Shown here: one piece after another, positions 8,379-18,303 of the stretch | How the letters are laid out: every line of letters begins with the position of its first letter | Numbering within the stretch: position 1 is the stretch's first letter | Assembly: GCF_013369385.1 (NCBI RefSeq) | Contig: NZ_SZTO01000003.1 | Location: 186,001-250,000 of the forward strand | Source of the DNA: Vibrio sp. 05-20-BW147 | Lineage (GTDB): Bacteria > Pseudomonadota > Gammaproteobacteria > Enterobacterales > Vibrionaceae | Length of the DNA stretch: 64,000 bases | Direction of reading: 5' to 3' | Notes under the pieces: model-generated | Told to the model about the DNA's origin: nothing | What the model saw: only the letters and a program-made list of their open reading frames with translations | Databases searched by the model: none | Translations under genes and position numbers: made by a program

Positions 8379-8882
8379 TTACGCGTAGGTGGCAAATTTC
8401 GCTTTGACCAGTGCAGTGGATAGGTGGTTGTACAACCCGGCTTCTGGTAGCAATTTAACTTCAGGGGTTGCGAGTTTTGTTCGCTCGTGCCCAGAAAGGT
8501 TTTGATAAACCTCTTCTGGTAGATCAAACGTCTCTTCTGGCATATAAGCTAATGGCTCTGCGTTGAGATAGTGACTCAGTTTGGCAGAAGGAAGCCCTGC
8601 ATTGTGGAACTGTTTCGCTTGTTCTGCAGAAATCGCGTAACTTGATTGATCGCTTCTCAATTTTTGAGGTTCAGACAAACCAAATTGCTTACGCAACACG
8701 GCATCCGTCATTTCCTGCGTTTCAATTTGTTCTACGGGGGTGATGTGACGAGCGTCTTCAGAAAACATCGAAAGCAGCAGTGCAAAGTCGGCACGACGTC
8801 CTTGCTGAACGGCTTGGCTAATGCCATTACCGAAGCTCAGCTCGTTAATGATGCTTGCTTTGTCTAATGTGTGTATCTGCAT
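8379..8882 (-). CDS. VC2046/SO_2500-family conserved protein
   Basis: A 167-residue cytoplasmic protein of unknown function. The sequence and position directly after sodB agree with the family named for V. cholerae VC2046, found in vibrios and shewanellae. The N-terminal third (SFGNGISQAVQQGRRADFALLLSMFSEDAR) appears helical, and the C-terminus is rich in Leu/Glu without cofactor motifs, signal peptide or membrane segments. The start at 8882 has GGAG 6 bases upstream, so the longer frame from 8915 is not needed. A terminator separates it from sodB, so it probably has its own promoter between 8883 and 8945. Confidence 0.75.
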   Translation of the reverse strand: MQIHTLDKASIINELSFGNGISQAVQQGRRADFALLLSMFSEDARHITPVEQIETQEMTDAVLRKQFGLSEPQKLRSDQSSYAISAEQAKQFHNAGLPSAKLSHYLNAEPLAYMPEETFDLPEEVYQNLSGHERTKLATPEVKLLPEAGLYNHLSTALVKAKFATYA

Positions 8883-8944
8883 GCGGCTCTCCGTGTGATG
8901 CTTTATTAGCGGCACGTCGGCAGATAACTTTAGGGAAAATAAAC

Positions 8945-8970
8945 AAAAAGCCCGCTAATGCGGGCTTTCA
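8945..8970 (-). terminator. Terminator of sodB
   Basis: AAAGCCCGC and GCGGGCTTT make a 9-bp stem with a TAAT loop. On the minus strand it continues as TTTTTG, so it terminates leftward transcripts from sodB. Confidence 0.85.
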
Positions 8971-9003
8971 AGTATGACTAAATTGGAACTTAAGGGGCGA
9001 AAA

Positions 9004-9588
9004 TTATTTCGCTAGGTTCTCTGCAACGAAATCCCAGTTAACCAGTGCCCAGAAACCGTTCATGTAGTCTGGACGTAGGTTGCGGTAATCGATGTAGTAA
9101 GCGTGTTCCCATAGGTCTACAGTCAGTAGTGGAGTTACGCCTTCTTCAGTGATTGGTGTTGCCGCATTTGAAGTATTAACGATTGCTAGAGAGCCGTCAG
9201 CTTTCTTCACCAACCAAGTCCAAGATGAACCAAAGTTGTTGATTGCTGAATCTGTGAATTTTGCTTTGAATTCTTCGAATGAACCGAATGCTGCGTTGAT
9301 CGCTTCTGCAACTGCACCTGTTGGCTCGCCGCCTGCATTTGGAGCAAGACAGTGCCAGTAGAAAGTGTGGTTCCATACTTGCGCTGCGTTGTTGAAGATA
9401 CCGCCAGTAGAAGTCTTGATGATCTCTTCTAGAGTTTTACCTTCGAATTCAGTACCAGGAATTAGGCCGTTCAGTTTCACAACGTAAGTGTTGTGGTGTT
9501 TGCCGTGGTGGAACTCAAGAGTTTCTGCAGAGATGTGTGGCTCAAGCGCGTCTTTTGCGTAAGGAAGAGCTGGTAGTTCAAATGCCAT
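9004..9588 (-). CDS. sodB: Iron superoxide dismutase
   Basis: Converts superoxide to oxygen and hydrogen peroxide in the cytoplasm. The 194-residue protein has the Fe/Mn-SOD pattern: His27 in the [12 protein letters not shown] helix, the NHTFYWHCL motif with the second ligand His, and [11 protein letters not shown] with the Asp and His ligands. The phrase [10 protein letters not shown] and the Gln-containing middle segment are typical of the iron type. The start at 9588 has GGAG nine bases upstream and gives the canonical [10 protein letters not shown]; the in-frame start at 9603 adds five unlikely residues. Bases around the start are complementary to the RyhB core, suggesting iron-dependent control of translation. 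Confidence 0.95.
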   Translation of the reverse strand: MAFELPALPYAKDALEPHISAETLEFHHGKHHNTYVVKLNGLIPGTEFEGKTLEEIIKTSTGGIFNNAAQVWNHTFYWHCLAPNAGGEPTGAVAEAINAAFGSFEEFKAKFTDSAINNFGSSWTWLVKKADGSLAIVNTSNAATPITEEGVTPLLTVDLWEHAYYIDYRNLRPDYMNGFWALVNWDFVAENLAK

Positions 9589-9596
9589 TGCTCGAT
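9583..9596 (-). promoter_or_regulatory. Probable RyhB pairing site at the sodB start codon
   Basis: The sodB mRNA reads GAGCAATG across the start codon; its complement CATTGCTC is the core seed I recall from enterobacterial RyhB. The same arrangement silences sodB under iron starvation in E. coli. The sRNA itself is not in this window. Confidence 0.4.
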
Positions 9597-9888
9597 TCTC
9601 CATTTATATGAAGGGATTACCTTCGGTTGCTTCCAGTGAATTTATAATTAAATCAATCCGTTTGATGATTCATCAACGAATCGACTGTCAATATGACTGA
9701 CTTGCGCTATAGTTTAGCAAGTTTTTACTTTATTAAAAGGAAAAATCCGCTTTTTGATATGAAATTTCTTTGTCATTCTAATGCGGATCTAGTACGGACA
9801 ATAGCCCTTAATTTTATGTGCTTTTTATTCTGCACTAATAAGGTAGAATGTGCGAAAAATTTGCAGTCATTCCGTGAACGAGGAAGCA

Positions 9889-10227
9889 ATGGAAACTATC
9901 GACAAAATCAAACAACAAATCGCAGAAAACCCAATCCTTCTCTACATGAAAGGTTCTCCAAAGCTACCAAGCTGTGGTTTTTCTTCTCAAGCAGCTCAAG
10001 CATTGATGGCATGTGGTGAAAAATTTGCTTATGTAGACATCCTACAAAACCCAGATATTCGTGCTGAGTTGCCAAAATATGCGGAGTGGCCTACTTTCCC
10101 ACAACTATGGGTTGAAGGTGAGTTGATTGGCGGTTGTGATATCGTGATTGAGATGTTCCAAAAAGGCGAACTTCAACCATTGATCAAAGAAGCGGCAGCA
10201 CGCGCAGCGGGCAACGACGCGGAATAA
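9889..10227 (+). CDS. grxD: Monothiol glutaredoxin (Grx4 type)
   Basis: A 112-residue CGFS-type glutaredoxin that binds a [2Fe-2S] cluster between two subunits and passes Fe-S clusters to BolA-type partners and apoproteins. The active-site motif CGFS is preceded by LLYMKGSPKLPS, and the glutathione-binding WPTFPQLWV and GGCDI segments follow. The longer frame from 9850 is rejected because AGGA at 9881-9884 serves the ATG at 9889 and the result matches the 115-residue E. coli GrxD. It is divergent from sodB, so iron and oxidative-stress functions sit side by side. A terminator follows at 10296. Confidence 0.95.
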   Translation: METIDKIKQQIAENPILLYMKGSPKLPSCGFSSQAAQALMACGEKFAYVDILQNPDIRAELPKYAEWPTFPQLWVEGELIGGCDIVIEMFQKGELQPLIKEAAARAAGNDAE

Positions 10228-10295
10228 TTTGGCCAACCACTATGGCGCTTGAAAGAGTTTCGGTAGTGGTTATCGTCAAACGAAGATAGAATACG

Positions 10296-10320
10296 AAGGA
10301 GCTGTTTGGCTCCTTTTTGT
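10296..10320 (+). terminator. Terminator after grxD
   Basis: AAGGAGC and GCTCCTT form a 7-bp stem with a 6-base loop, followed by TTTTTGTTTTT. It lies just before the start of the DsbA-family gene. Confidence 0.75.
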
Positions 10321-10335
10321 TTTTGAGTTACTACC

Positions 10336-10965
10336 ATGAAAATCAAACTATATTACGTCCATGATCCTATGTGCAGCTGGTGCTGGGGATACAAACCTAC
10401 CTTGGAAAAATTGAAGCAACAGTTACCTGGAGTCATTCAGTTTGAGTATGTGGTTGGCGGCTTAGCGCCAGATTCAACATTGCCGATGCCACCTGAAATG
10501 CAGCAAAAAATTGAAAGCATTTGGCATCAAATTGAACAGCGCCTAGGGACTCAATTTAATTATGAGTTTTGGACTCGTTGTACACCAGTTCGTAGTACCT
10601 ATCAGGCGTGTCGTGCGGTGATTGCCGCAGGTTTTCAAGATTCTTATGAGCAAATGCTAGAGGCGATCCAACAGGCGTATTATTTGCGCGCCATGCCGCC
10701 ACATGATGAAGCGACACATCGCCAGCTTGCGCAAGAAATTGGACTCAATGTTCAACAGTTTGAAAACGATGTGACGGGGCGTTTATTGGAAGGTGTCTTT
10801 GAAGATCAACTGAGTTTAGCTCGAAGCTTAGGCGTCAACGCTTACCCAAGTTTAGTATTGCAAATTAACGACGCGTATTTTCCAATCGAGATCGATTACC
10901 TCTCCACCGAACCGACGTTAAAGTTGATCCGTGAGCGCATTGTCGAGAATATTCCCGCTCAATAG
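10336..10965 (+). CDS. DsbA-family thioredoxin-fold oxidoreductase
   Basis: A 209-residue protein with an N-terminal beta strand leading to the redox motif CSWCWG (Cys13 and Cys16), an inserted helical domain, and a C-terminal V-N-A-Y-P-S-L segment containing the cis-Pro loop of thioredoxin folds. There is no signal peptide, so it should be cytoplasmic, like FrnE/2-hydroxychromene-isomerase-type DsbA relatives. The exact substrate is unknown. It begins 15 bases after the grxD terminator; readthrough or an own promoter in the grxD end are both possible. Confidence 0.8.
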   Translation: MKIKLYYVHDPMCSWCWGYKPTLEKLKQQLPGVIQFEYVVGGLAPDSTLPMPPEMQQKIESIWHQIEQRLGTQFNYEFWTRCTPVRSTYQACRAVIAAGFQDSYEQMLEAIQQAYYLRAMPPHDEATHRQLAQEIGLNVQQFENDVTGRLLEGVFEDQLSLARSLGVNAYPSLVLQINDAYFPIEIDYLSTEPTLKLIRERIVENIPAQ

Positions 10966-11037
10966 TGTGATGAAAATAGCGTGATGGAATAGGTCAGCGG
11001 GACACGCTGAAAAAGACCAACCTATTTTATTGAAAGA

Positions 11038-11065
11038 GAAAGCCGCTCAACAGAGCGGCTTCTTT
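11038..11065. terminator. Bidirectional terminator between the DsbA-family gene and the antiporter gene
   Basis: AGCCGCTC and GAGCGGCT form an 8-bp stem with an AACA loop (11041-11060). Both flanks are T-rich in the outgoing direction but interrupted, so it could serve both convergent genes with modest strength. Confidence 0.65.
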
Positions 11066-11097
11066 GTGATTGTCGATCGTACAACGTATTAAAGTGC

Positions 11098-12423
11098 TTA
11101 CAGCACCATAGCTGCGATCCAACCAAAAATAATGAGCGGGATATTGTAGTGGATAAAGGTTGGAACAACCGTTTCCCAAATGTGCTCGTGTTGCCCGTCG
11201 GCATTCAAACCAGAAGTTGGTCCTAACGTTGAATCAGAAGCGGGTGAACCTGCATCACCAAGCGCTGCTGCGGTACCCACAAGCGCGATGGTTGCCATCG
11301 GTGAAAAACCAAAAGCGATGGAAAGCGGAACGTAGATGGTTGCTAAGATTGGAATGGTTGAGAAAGAAGAACCAATCCCCATCGTAACAAGCAGACCGAC
11401 CACAAGCATAAGAAGAGCGGCGAGGCCTTTGTTGTCCCCGATGCTGGTTGACAGCGATTCTACCAGTGTTTCAACGCCACCCGTTTGTTTCATTACCGCA
11501 GCGAAACCAGCGGCGGCGATCATGATGAAGCCGATCATTGCCATCATATGAACACCTTTAGTGAACACATCATGAGTCTCTTTCCAAGCAATGACACCAC
11601 CAAAGGTGAAGACCATAAAGCCAGCCAGTGCACCAATGATCATTGAACCCGTGTATAGCTGAACACTGAGAGCTGCGATGATACCGAGGGCGGCTACCAG
11701 AATGTGTTTCTTATTGATGCCTTCGCTTTCTTCATGCACCACGGTCAGCTCGGTTTCACGGTATTCACGAGGTTTACGGTAGCTAAAGAAAATAGCAGTC
11801 AAAAGACCAAACACCATTCCCGCGCCGGGTAGGAGCATTGCGGTCGGTACTTGGCTGGCGACAACGCTCTCTAAACCGTTATCGTGCAGGTTCTTCAATA
11901 GGATGTTATTGAGGAAAATACCGCCAAAGCCGACAGGCAAGACCATGTATGGCGTAATCAGGCCAAATGTCAGCACACAAGCGACCAATCGACGATCGAG
12001 TTTGAGTTTTGCAAATACGCCCAATAGAGGTGGAATTAAAATGGGAATAAAGGCGATATGGACAGGAATGACGTTTTGGGATGACATGGTCACCAGTACG
12101 AGCGCGACCAAAACAGCGTATTTTAAGCCGGTGGTTGAAGCGTCACTTTCTTTGCCGTTAAGGCGCTTAATAACGCTTCTGGCAAGTAGGTCAGTAATGC
12201 CCGATTTTGAAATAGCAACCGCGAAGGTGCCCAACATGGCGTAGCTCAGTGCGATGGTTGCACCGCCACCAAGGCCACTTTCAAAAGCAGCGATGGTATC
12301 GCCTAGGCCCATTCCAGCAACAAGGCCACCAACGATGGCACTGAACGTGAGGGCGACCACCACGTTCACTCGCATCAAGGCTAAAATTAGCATGACGCAA
12401 ACAGATATAACGACAGGATTCAT
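11098..12423 (-). CDS. Na+/H+ antiporter family membrane transporter (NhaC superfamily)
   Basis: A 441-residue inner-membrane protein with about eleven hydrophobic segments, in two halves separated by a charged cytoplasmic loop around residues 215-240. The second half has the conserved [20 protein letters not shown] and [19 protein letters not shown] segments characteristic of this ion-transporter family. By family it should exchange Na+ for protons, but substrate and direction are not provable here. It is distinct from the NhaC-like gene at the left edge. Its stop is followed by a bidirectional terminator. Only 28 bases separate its start from the end of rnt, so the two may be cotranscribed. 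Confidence 0.8.
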   Translation of the reverse strand: MNPVVISVCVMLILALMRVNVVVALTFSAIVGGLVAGMGLGDTIAAFESGLGGGATIALSYAMLGTFAVAISKSGITDLLARSVIKRLNGKESDASTTGLKYAVLVALVLVTMSSQNVIPVHIAFIPILIPPLLGVFAKLKLDRRLVACVLTFGLITPYMVLPVGFGGIFLNNILLKNLHDNGLESVVASQVPTAMLLPGAGMVFGLLTAIFFSYRKPREYRETELTVVHEESEGINKKHILVAALGIIAALSVQLYTGSMIIGALAGFMVFTFGGVIAWKETHDVFTKGVHMMAMIGFIMIAAAGFAAVMKQTGGVETLVESLSTSIGDNKGLAALLMLVVGLLVTMGIGSSFSTIPILATIYVPLSIAFGFSPMATIALVGTAAALGDAGSPASDSTLGPTSGLNADGQHEHIWETVVPTFIHYNIPLIIFGWIAAMVL

Positions 12424-12451
12424 AGTTTTCTCAGGTAGTTGTGTTTACTTA

Positions 12452-13105
12452 TTATTTTTCGTTTTCATCGTCAATTAATGGCCAGCCTCCAAGCGCTTTC
12501 CATTTATTGACGATGCCACAGAACAGCTCTGCGGTTTTTTCGGTATCGTAAAGCGCCGAGTGGGCCTCACGATTGTCAAATTCCATCCCTGCGGTTTTAC
12601 ACGCTTTCGCCAGTACAGTTTGGCCATAAGCTAAGCCACTGAGCGTTGCGGTATCGAAAGTGGCAAAGGGATGAAACGGGACTCGTTTAAGTTTGCAACG
12701 CTCATTAGCGGCGTTAACGAAACTTAAGTCAAACGCTGCGTTGTGTGCCACCATAATGGCGCGGCTACAATCAGCGGCTTTTTGTTCTCTACGGATGAGT
12801 TTATAGATCTCTTTTAGCGCTTCTTGTTCCGTCACGGCGCCGCGTAATGGGCTAAACGGGTCACGAATGCCGTTGAACTCAAGTGCTTCTTTTTCGAGAT
12901 TTGCCCCCTCAAAGGGCTCAACATGAAAGTGAATGGTCGATGCCGGGTGAAGATCACCGTTTTCATCCATGGATAGTGTGACGGCGCAAATTTCTAAGAG
13001 GGCATCCGTTTGGGCATTGAACCCGGCGGTTTCAACATCGACGACAACAGGAAAATAGCCGCGAAAGCGTTTTTTCAGGGTCAGTGCTGTGTTTTCTACA
13101 GTCAT
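12452..13105 (-). CDS. rnt: Ribonuclease T
   Basis: A 217-residue DEDD-family 3'-5' exoribonuclease that trims tRNA CCA ends and 3' ends of 5S and other stable RNAs in the cytoplasm. Catalytic residues are visible: Asp23 and Glu25 in VVDVETAGF, an Asp in [10 protein letters not shown], and the His and Asp of [16 protein letters not shown]. Length and motif spacing match E. coli RNase T. It probably leads a two-gene transcript with the antiporter downstream. The shared region with motY (13106-13303) carries the divergent promoters. Confidence 0.95.
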   Translation of the reverse strand: MTVENTALTLKKRFRGYFPVVVDVETAGFNAQTDALLEICAVTLSMDENGDLHPASTIHFHVEPFEGANLEKEALEFNGIRDPFSPLRGAVTEQEALKEIYKLIRREQKAADCSRAIMVAHNAAFDLSFVNAANERCKLKRVPFHPFATFDTATLSGLAYGQTVLAKACKTAGMEFDNREAHSALYDTEKTAELFCGIVNKWKALGGWPLIDDENEK

Positions 13106-13186
13106 GTTTCTATATTTTTGTGTGACAAAGGCTGCATTATTACAGATTATCCTTATGAAAAAAACGTTACAAAAGGAGAAAACCGC

Positions 13187-13213
13187 AAAAGTTTTGCTCC
13201 TATTTGGCGAGGT
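13187..13213 (+). promoter_or_regulatory. Candidate sigma-28 (FliA) promoter of motY
   Basis: AAAAGTTT (13187-13194), an 11-base spacer, then GGCGAGGT resemble the flagellar sigma-28 consensus TAAAGTTT-N11-GCCGATAA; the first box matches at seven of eight positions and the second at four of eight. It lies about 90 bp before the motY ATG. Late flagellar expression of motY is established in vibrios; the mapping here is inference. Confidence 0.45.
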
Positions 13214-13303
13214 TTTTGCATAAATGTGTAAGTCAGATAGAATTCATCCGGTAGTGGCAAATGTCTGCCACGCAACCGTGAGCGAGTAAGAGAAGTAGTG
13301 ATA

Positions 13304-14185
13304 ATGAAAAAGTGGCTAATAACCAGTGGTTTAGTACTAACTACCTTTGCATCATTGCCATCGGCAGCGATGACGAAGCGTTATATTGCCACCCCGCAGC
13401 AATCACAATGGGAAATGGTGATGAATTCACCGCTGGAATGCCGTTTGGTGCATCCGATCCCTAACTACGGTGATGCGGAATTCTCTTCACGCGCAAGTAA
13501 AAAAATTGTGTTGGATTTTGAGCTAAAAATGCGTCGACCTATGGGCGAAACACGCAATGTGAGTTTGATTTCGATGCCGCCTCCATGGCGACCAGGAGAA
13601 AATGCAGACCGCATTACTAATATTAAGTTCTTTCAACAGTTTAATGGTTATGTTGGTGGGCAAACGGCATGGGGCATTCTGTCTGAGTTAGAGAAAGGGC
13701 GTTATCCGACGTTTAGTTATCAAGATTGGCAAAGCCGTGACCAAAGAATTGAAGTTGCGCTATCTGCCGTTCTGTTCCAGCAAAAATACAACGTATTTAG
13801 CGATTGTGTCGCCAATCTGTTGCCTTACAGCTTTGAAGATATTTCGTTCACTATTCTGCATTATGAACGCAATGGGGATAAACTCACCAAGGCATCGCAA
13901 AAGCGCTTGTCGCAGATTGCTGAATACGTGCGCTACAACTCGGATATTGATTTGGTGTTGGTTTCGACTTACACCGATTCCACTGATGGTACTAGCGTGA
14001 GCCAAAACTTATCGGAGCGTAGAGCGGAATCGTTGAGAGATTACTTCAAAGCACTAGGACTGCCGGAAGATCGTATCCAAGTTCAAGGTTATGGTAAACG
14101 CCGCCCAATTGCAGACAACGCAACGCCTATTGGTAAAGATAAAAACCGCCGCGTTGTCATTTCACTGGGGCGAAGTGAAGTTTAG
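13304..14185 (+). CDS. motY: Sodium-type flagellar motor protein MotY
   Basis: A 293-residue protein with a signal peptide ([22 protein letters not shown], cleaved near residue 22), a Vibrio-specific N-terminal domain, and a C-terminal OmpA-like peptidoglycan-binding domain from about residue 180. The latter contains [25 protein letters not shown] and [13 protein letters not shown]. MotY forms the T ring around the polar flagellar basal body and anchors the sodium-driven PomA/PomB stator. A GTG at 13298 is also in frame; the ATG was preferred because AGAAG lies 8 bases upstream and the length equals known MotY proteins. The 3' end overlaps that of the convergent gene by four bases. Confidence 0.95.
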   Translation: MKKWLITSGLVLTTFASLPSAAMTKRYIATPQQSQWEMVMNSPLECRLVHPIPNYGDAEFSSRASKKIVLDFELKMRRPMGETRNVSLISMPPPWRPGENADRITNIKFFQQFNGYVGGQTAWGILSELEKGRYPTFSYQDWQSRDQRIEVALSAVLFQQKYNVFSDCVANLLPYSFEDISFTILHYERNGDKLTKASQKRLSQIAEYVRYNSDIDLVLVSTYTDSTDGTSVSQNLSERRAESLRDYFKALGLPEDRIQVQGYGKRRPIADNATPIGKDKNRRVVISLGRSEV

Positions 14186-14616
14186 TTGAGTTTGAACTTT
14201 GCGATGATTTCGCAATGGGTAGCCGTGTCAATCTTCTCCACCAGCTGCGCGATCTTTGGGTTTGGGTGACGCTTTAAAAAATCGAACAACGCTTTTTTGC
14301 AGCAGCCAATAGACTCGATAAAACTTTCACATTGGTGGTGAGGGCACTGAGGAATTAAGGTCAGCACCTTTTCCGAGGCCAGTTGCAGATATTTTAGCTC
14401 ATAGTCGGTGTCACCCGCCCAACGCCAAAATTGTGCCAAGTTGTGGCACGAGATCACGGATATCAGTAATTTGTCGTCGGCTTCTACCGTTGAGGAAGCA
14501 ATGATGTCTTCGCTCAAATTGTAGGCTTGTTGATAGTGCAAAATACTACGAATTGGATCGTCAAGTTGCAGCGCGGTATCGGCGAGCAACGTGTGTTTTT
14601 CCCATTCACTGATCAT
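14182..14616 (-). CDS. Conserved protein, possibly DUF2753 (TPR-like helical)
   Basis: A 144-residue cytoplasmic protein I recognise only by position and pattern. The first 60 residues alternate helices with a TPR-like rhythm ([29 protein letters not shown]), and the rest contains a [18 protein letters not shown] segment with paired cysteines and histidines that could bind a metal. It resembles the Vibrio family listed as DUF2753, which I cannot verify here. It converges on motY with a four-base overlap and lies after the gloA terminator, so it has its own promoter. Function unknown. Confidence 0.6.
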   Translation of the reverse strand: MISEWEKHTLLADTALQLDDPIRSILHYQQAYNLSEDIIASSTVEADDKLLISVISCHNLAQFWRWAGDTDYELKYLQLASEKVLTLIPQCPHHQCESFIESIGCCKKALFDFLKRHPNPKIAQLVEKIDTATHCEIIAKFKLN

Positions 14617-14694
14617 GTGCTTATCCCAGTTAGCAAAATTGGGATTAATCTAAATGAAAATTATTATCATGTAAAGTTTCATGATTAAGATCAA

Positions 14695-14716
14695 AAGAGG
14701 AGGCTTTAGCCTCCTC
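14695..14716 (-). terminator. Terminator of the leftward rsx-nth-gloA block
   Basis: GAGGAGGC and GCCTCCTC pair over 8 bp with a TTTA loop; on the minus strand TTTT follows. It lies 30 bases after the gloA stop. Confidence 0.8.
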
Positions 14717-14745
14717 GTTGCTATTCCGCCATATTGACGTGGCGA

Positions 14746-15162
14746 TTAGCCTTCTAAACCTGCTGATGCTTGTTTGTTTTGGATCAGCTCAATCATATAG
14801 CCATCAGGATCTTTCACAAAAGCGATGTGGGTTGTGCCGCCTTTTACTGGGCCAGGTTCGCGAGTCACATTACCGCCAGCGGCTTTGATGGCATCGCAAG
14901 TAACATAAATGTCGTCGACGCCAATCGCGATGTGACCAAATGCACTGCCGAGGTCGTACTCCGTTTTACCCCAGTTGTAAGTTAACTCGATGACTGCGCC
15001 TTGTGATTCGTCACCGTAACCTAGAAACGCCAAAGTATATTCATACTCTTTGTTTTCATTGGTACGAAGCAATTGCATGCCCATAACTTCGGTGTAGAAC
15101 TGAATCGATTTATCTAAATTACCCACACGCAACATAGTGTGAAGAATGCGACCATTTGACAT
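14746..15162 (-). CDS. gloA: Lactoylglutathione lyase (glyoxalase I)
   Basis: Converts the hemithioacetal of methylglyoxal and glutathione to S-D-lactoylglutathione in the cytoplasm. The 138-residue protein carries the four metal ligands in standard positions: His8, Glu59 ([10 protein letters not shown]), His77 ([11 protein letters not shown]) and Glu125 (DGYMIELIQ). As a short bacterial form it is expected to prefer Ni2+. AAGGAG lies 8 bases before the ATG. It begins only 24 bases after nth, so both probably belong to the leftward rsx transcript. Confidence 0.95.
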   Translation of the reverse strand: MSNGRILHTMLRVGNLDKSIQFYTEVMGMQLLRTNENKEYEYTLAFLGYGDESQGAVIELTYNWGKTEYDLGSAFGHIAIGVDDIYVTCDAIKAAGGNVTREPGPVKGGTTHIAFVKDPDGYMIELIQNKQASAGLEG

Positions 15163-15186
15163 TGTTATGCTCCTTACAGATAGAGA

Positions 15187-15828
15187 TTAATTCTCTGGGT
15201 AGACTTTTTCTTTAAATTCGCACAGGTCTTCAATGATGCAACTGCCACAGCGAGGCTTGCGTGCAATACAGGTGTAGCGTCCATGCAAAATCAACCAGTG
15301 GTGGACATCGAGTTTAAACTCTTTTGGTACCACTTTAAGTAACTTTTGCTCGACGTCATCCACGTTTTTGCCTAGGGCAAACTTTGTGCGATTGGAAACG
15401 CGGTAAATATGAGTATCGACAGCGATGGTTGGCCAGCCAAAGGCGGTGTTGAGCACCACATTGGCGGTTTTGCGCCCAACCCCGGGCAGTGCTTCAAGAG
15501 CGTCTCGGTCTTCAGGGACTTCACCGTTGTGTTTTTCGAGCAGAATGCGACACGTTTTGATGGTGTTTTCCGCTTTGGAATTAAACAGGCCAATGGTCTT
15601 AATGTACTCTTTCAGACCTTCCACCCCGAGATCCAACATCGCTTGAGGGGTGTTGGCGACAGGGAACAGTTTGTCTGTGGCTTTATTGACACTGACATCC
15701 GTTGCTTGTGCTGATAACAAAACCGCTATCAACAGCTCAAAAGGGGAGTTCCAATTGAGTTCGGTTTGTGGGTTGGGGTTGTTTTCTCGTAATCGTTCGA
15801 GAATTTGTATGCGTTTGTCTTTATTCAT
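15187..15828 (-). CDS. nth: Endonuclease III (oxidised-pyrimidine DNA glycosylase/AP lyase)
   Basis: Base-excision repair enzyme. The 213-residue protein has the helix-hairpin-helix LPGVGRKTANV with catalytic Lys120, Asp138 in AVDTHIYRV, and the [4Fe-4S] loop Cys187-x6-Cys194-x2-Cys197-x5-Cys203. All fall at the E. coli positions. It follows rsxE by 71 bases, the same association as in enterobacteria. Confidence 0.97.
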   Translation of the reverse strand: MNKDKRIQILERLRENNPNPQTELNWNSPFELLIAVLLSAQATDVSVNKATDKLFPVANTPQAMLDLGVEGLKEYIKTIGLFNSKAENTIKTCRILLEKHNGEVPEDRDALEALPGVGRKTANVVLNTAFGWPTIAVDTHIYRVSNRTKFALGKNVDDVEQKLLKVVPKEFKLDVHHWLILHGRYTCIARKPRCGSCIIEDLCEFKEKVYPEN

Positions 15829-15899
15829 TGCTGACTTCCAGTTGTTCTAGGCTCATGGGCACTCTAGCGGTGCATATTTTGATGAGCCTAGACAGTGAC

Positions 15900-16592
15900 T
15901 TACGCGTTAGTCACGCGTGCGCGTTCAATCGCGGGTTTTTCCTGTTTAGGTTGGCGAGCTTTCAACTGTGTATCGATGACATTTTTCAACGCGATGAGCA
16001 GGCCGACACCAATAAATGCCCCGGGCGGTAACAGTGCCAGTAGGAAGCTACTGTCAAATTGGAATACCTGAATCCGCAGTGCGCTCGCCCATTCACCCAG
16101 CAGAAGATCTGCGCCATCGAAAAGGGTTCCGTTGCCGATGATTTCGCGCATTGCGCCCAAAACGACAAGCACGGTGGTCATACCCATGCCCATCCAAAAG
16201 CCATCTAATGCCGCAGGCAAAGGATCATTTTTTGATGCGTACGCTTCAGCACGGCCGATGATGATGCAGTTGGTCACAATCAAAGGAATGAAAATGCCCA
16301 ATGATAGGTATAAGCCATAGGCGTAGGCGTTCATCAGTAATTGAACGCACGTGACCAGTGAGGCAATGATCATAACGAATACCGGAATACGAATTTCTTT
16401 TGGTACGTAGTTACGAATCAGAGAAACAGTGACGTTGGAGCCAACGAGAACCAATAATGTTGCTATGCCGAGACCAAGTGCGTTGGTGACGGTTGACGAT
16501 ACCGCCAGTAGCGGACACAGACCAAGTAGCTGGACCAGTGCAGGGTTGTTGTCCCACATGCCATTTTTAAGTAATTTTTTATGCTCACTCAT
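15900..16592 (-). CDS. rsxE: Electron transport complex subunit RsxE/RnfE
   Basis: A 230-residue membrane subunit of the Rnf/Rsx ion-translocating complex, with about six hydrophobic helices, the sodium-pump subunit pattern [24 protein letters not shown] at the start, and [12 protein letters not shown] in the middle. The second membrane cysteine of this family lies in that [10 protein letters not shown] segment. The ATG at 16592 follows GGAGG by five bases and overlaps the end of rsxG by eight, indicating translational coupling. It is the last subunit of the operon before nth. The complex transfers electrons between NADH and ferredoxin-like carriers with ion movement; in E. coli it keeps SoxR reduced. 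Confidence 0.93.
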
Positions 16593-17220
16593 AGTGGCCT
16601 CCACAGTTAAGTGGTTGATTCAGAATCTGTTCACGATGGGTATTGACGAACTCAACGGTGTTGCGCACCGCTTTAACAACCGCACGAGGTGTAATGGTCG
16701 CGCCGGTAAACTGGTCAAATTCTCCACCATCTTTACGCACTTTCCAACTGTTATAGTTGCCATCATTTAACTGTTTTCCGGTGAAACTGGTGATCCAATC
16801 TGTCACTCTAAGGTCAATCTTGTCGCCTAACCCTGGAGTTTCTTGGTGGCTAAGTACGCGCGTGCCAAGCACGGTACCGCTGGTATCGATACCCGTAATG
16901 ATCTTAATGGCACCGTTGTAGCCATCTGGTGCTATGGACTCAATAGCAATGGCGGTGGCTTGGCCATTACGTGTAGCAATATAGGCTGTCATCGCCTTAT
17001 CGGAGCCTAGCGCGGAATCGCTCACCAATGTACAAGATTCAAACAATAAGTTGTCATGTGCACTTTCCGGGATGACTTGATTAAGGACCGAAGAGAGCTG
17101 CTTTTGCTCCTGAAGTGTGATTTGGTCCTTAGTTAAATATTGCGTCATGGCCACTAGCCCTGTGGTAGCACAGGCAAATATTGCTAGTGTTAAACCGTTC
17201 TTTCGTATTGCGTTTAACAT
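16585..17220 (-). CDS. rsxG: Electron transport complex subunit RsxG/RnfG (FMN-binding)
   Basis: A 211-residue protein with one N-terminal membrane anchor (about residues 9-27) and a periplasmic FMN-binding domain. The segment [15 protein letters not shown] holds the threonine that ApbE links to FMN through a phosphodiester (D-x-x-T/S-G-A-T motif). [10 protein letters not shown], typical of RnfG/NqrC, precedes it. It lies 15 bases after rsxD and overlaps rsxE. Confidence 0.93.
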
Positions 17221-17235
17221 TTCATTTCCTGCCTT

Positions 17236-18303
17236 TTAGTGCCCGTAAGTTCTTGGTTTGGTGTAGTAATCGATCAAAGGTACACACATGTTGGCCAATA
17301 ACACTGCAAATGCCACACCGTCTGGGAAGCCTCCCCAGCTACGTATGATAAAGACGAGAGTACCGATGATCGCCCCAAAGAGGATACGCCCCTTTATTGT
17401 TGTTGAAGCGGATACGGGATCCGTTGCAATAAAGAATGCGCCAAGCATCGTCGCACCGGAAAGGAGATGAAACAGTGGTGATGCCGTTTCACCAGGGAAG
17501 AACAGGGAGAAAAAGCTGCTCATCACAAGCAACGCACCTAAAAATCCGACAGGAATATGCCATTGGATAACGCGTTGCTTGAGCAAAATCAGACCACCCG
17601 CCAAGTAGGCAAGGTTAACCCATTGCCAGCCCACACCGGCAAAACCTTCAAAAATAGGTTGGCTGAGAATTTCTGACGATGTCGCTCCGCTGTGCAGACC
17701 AGTTTTGAAAGCATCAAGCGGCGTTGCCGTGGTAATGCCATCGATGCCTGCACGAACTTGTTGCAGAGAAGAACCATCGATAGTGAGTCCGGTAAAGATC
17801 AGGGAAAGAAGATCTCCGAATGTCACTGGATCTTTGGCCACTTCGTGTCCTGCTTCAATCAGAGGTAGAGGAGCACTCCAACTGGTCATTTGCACTGGGA
17901 AGGAAATCAGCAGTACCACATAAGCTATCATGGCAGGGTTGAACGGGTTTTGCCCTAGACCACCATAGAGATGCTTTGCAATCACGATCGCAAACAAAAG
18001 GCCAATTGTGATGATCCACCAAGGGGCCATTGGGGGGATGGCGACGGCCAGTAACCAAGCGGTGACCAGAGCACTATGATCGCGTAGCGCTCGCATTGGT
18101 GGACGTTTTCTTAATAGCATCACGAGTGCTTCTAAAGATAACGCGATGGTGATTGCCAAAATGAGTTGAACTAATGTGCCCCAACCAAAAAAGTAGGTTT
18201 GCGCCAACAATCCGGGTAACGCACATAGTGCTACCCATTTCATTAAATCTGGGGTGCTTTTGCGACTGTGGGCGTGTGGTGAGCTCGCAATAAAAAACGA
18301 CAT
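17236..18303 (-). CDS. rsxD: Electron transport complex subunit RsxD/RnfD
   Basis: A 355-residue membrane subunit with about nine helices, homologous to Nqr[23 protein letters not shown] and the covalent FMN motif [15 protein letters not shown] (threonine as attachment site) identify it. [14 protein letters not shown] near the end is also conserved. Its start codon overlaps the rsxC stop by one base, so translation is probably coupled. Confidence 0.94.
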   Translation of the reverse strand: MSFFIASSPHAHSRKSTPDLMKWVALCALPGLLAQTYFFGWGTLVQLILAITIALSLEALVMLLRKRPPMRALRDHSALVTAWLLAVAIPPMAPWWIITIGLLFAIVIAKHLYGGLGQNPFNPAMIAYVVLLISFPVQMTSWSAPLPLIEAGHEVAKDPVTFGDLLSLIFTGLTIDGSSLQQVRAGIDGITTATPLDAFKTGLHSGATSSEILSQPIFEGFAGVGWQWVNLAYLAGGLILLKQRVIQWHIPVGFLGALLVMSSFFSLFFPGETASPLFHLLSGATMLGAFFIATDPVSASTTIKGRILFGAIIGTLVFIIRSWGGFPDGVAFAVLLANMCVPLIDYYTKPRTYGH

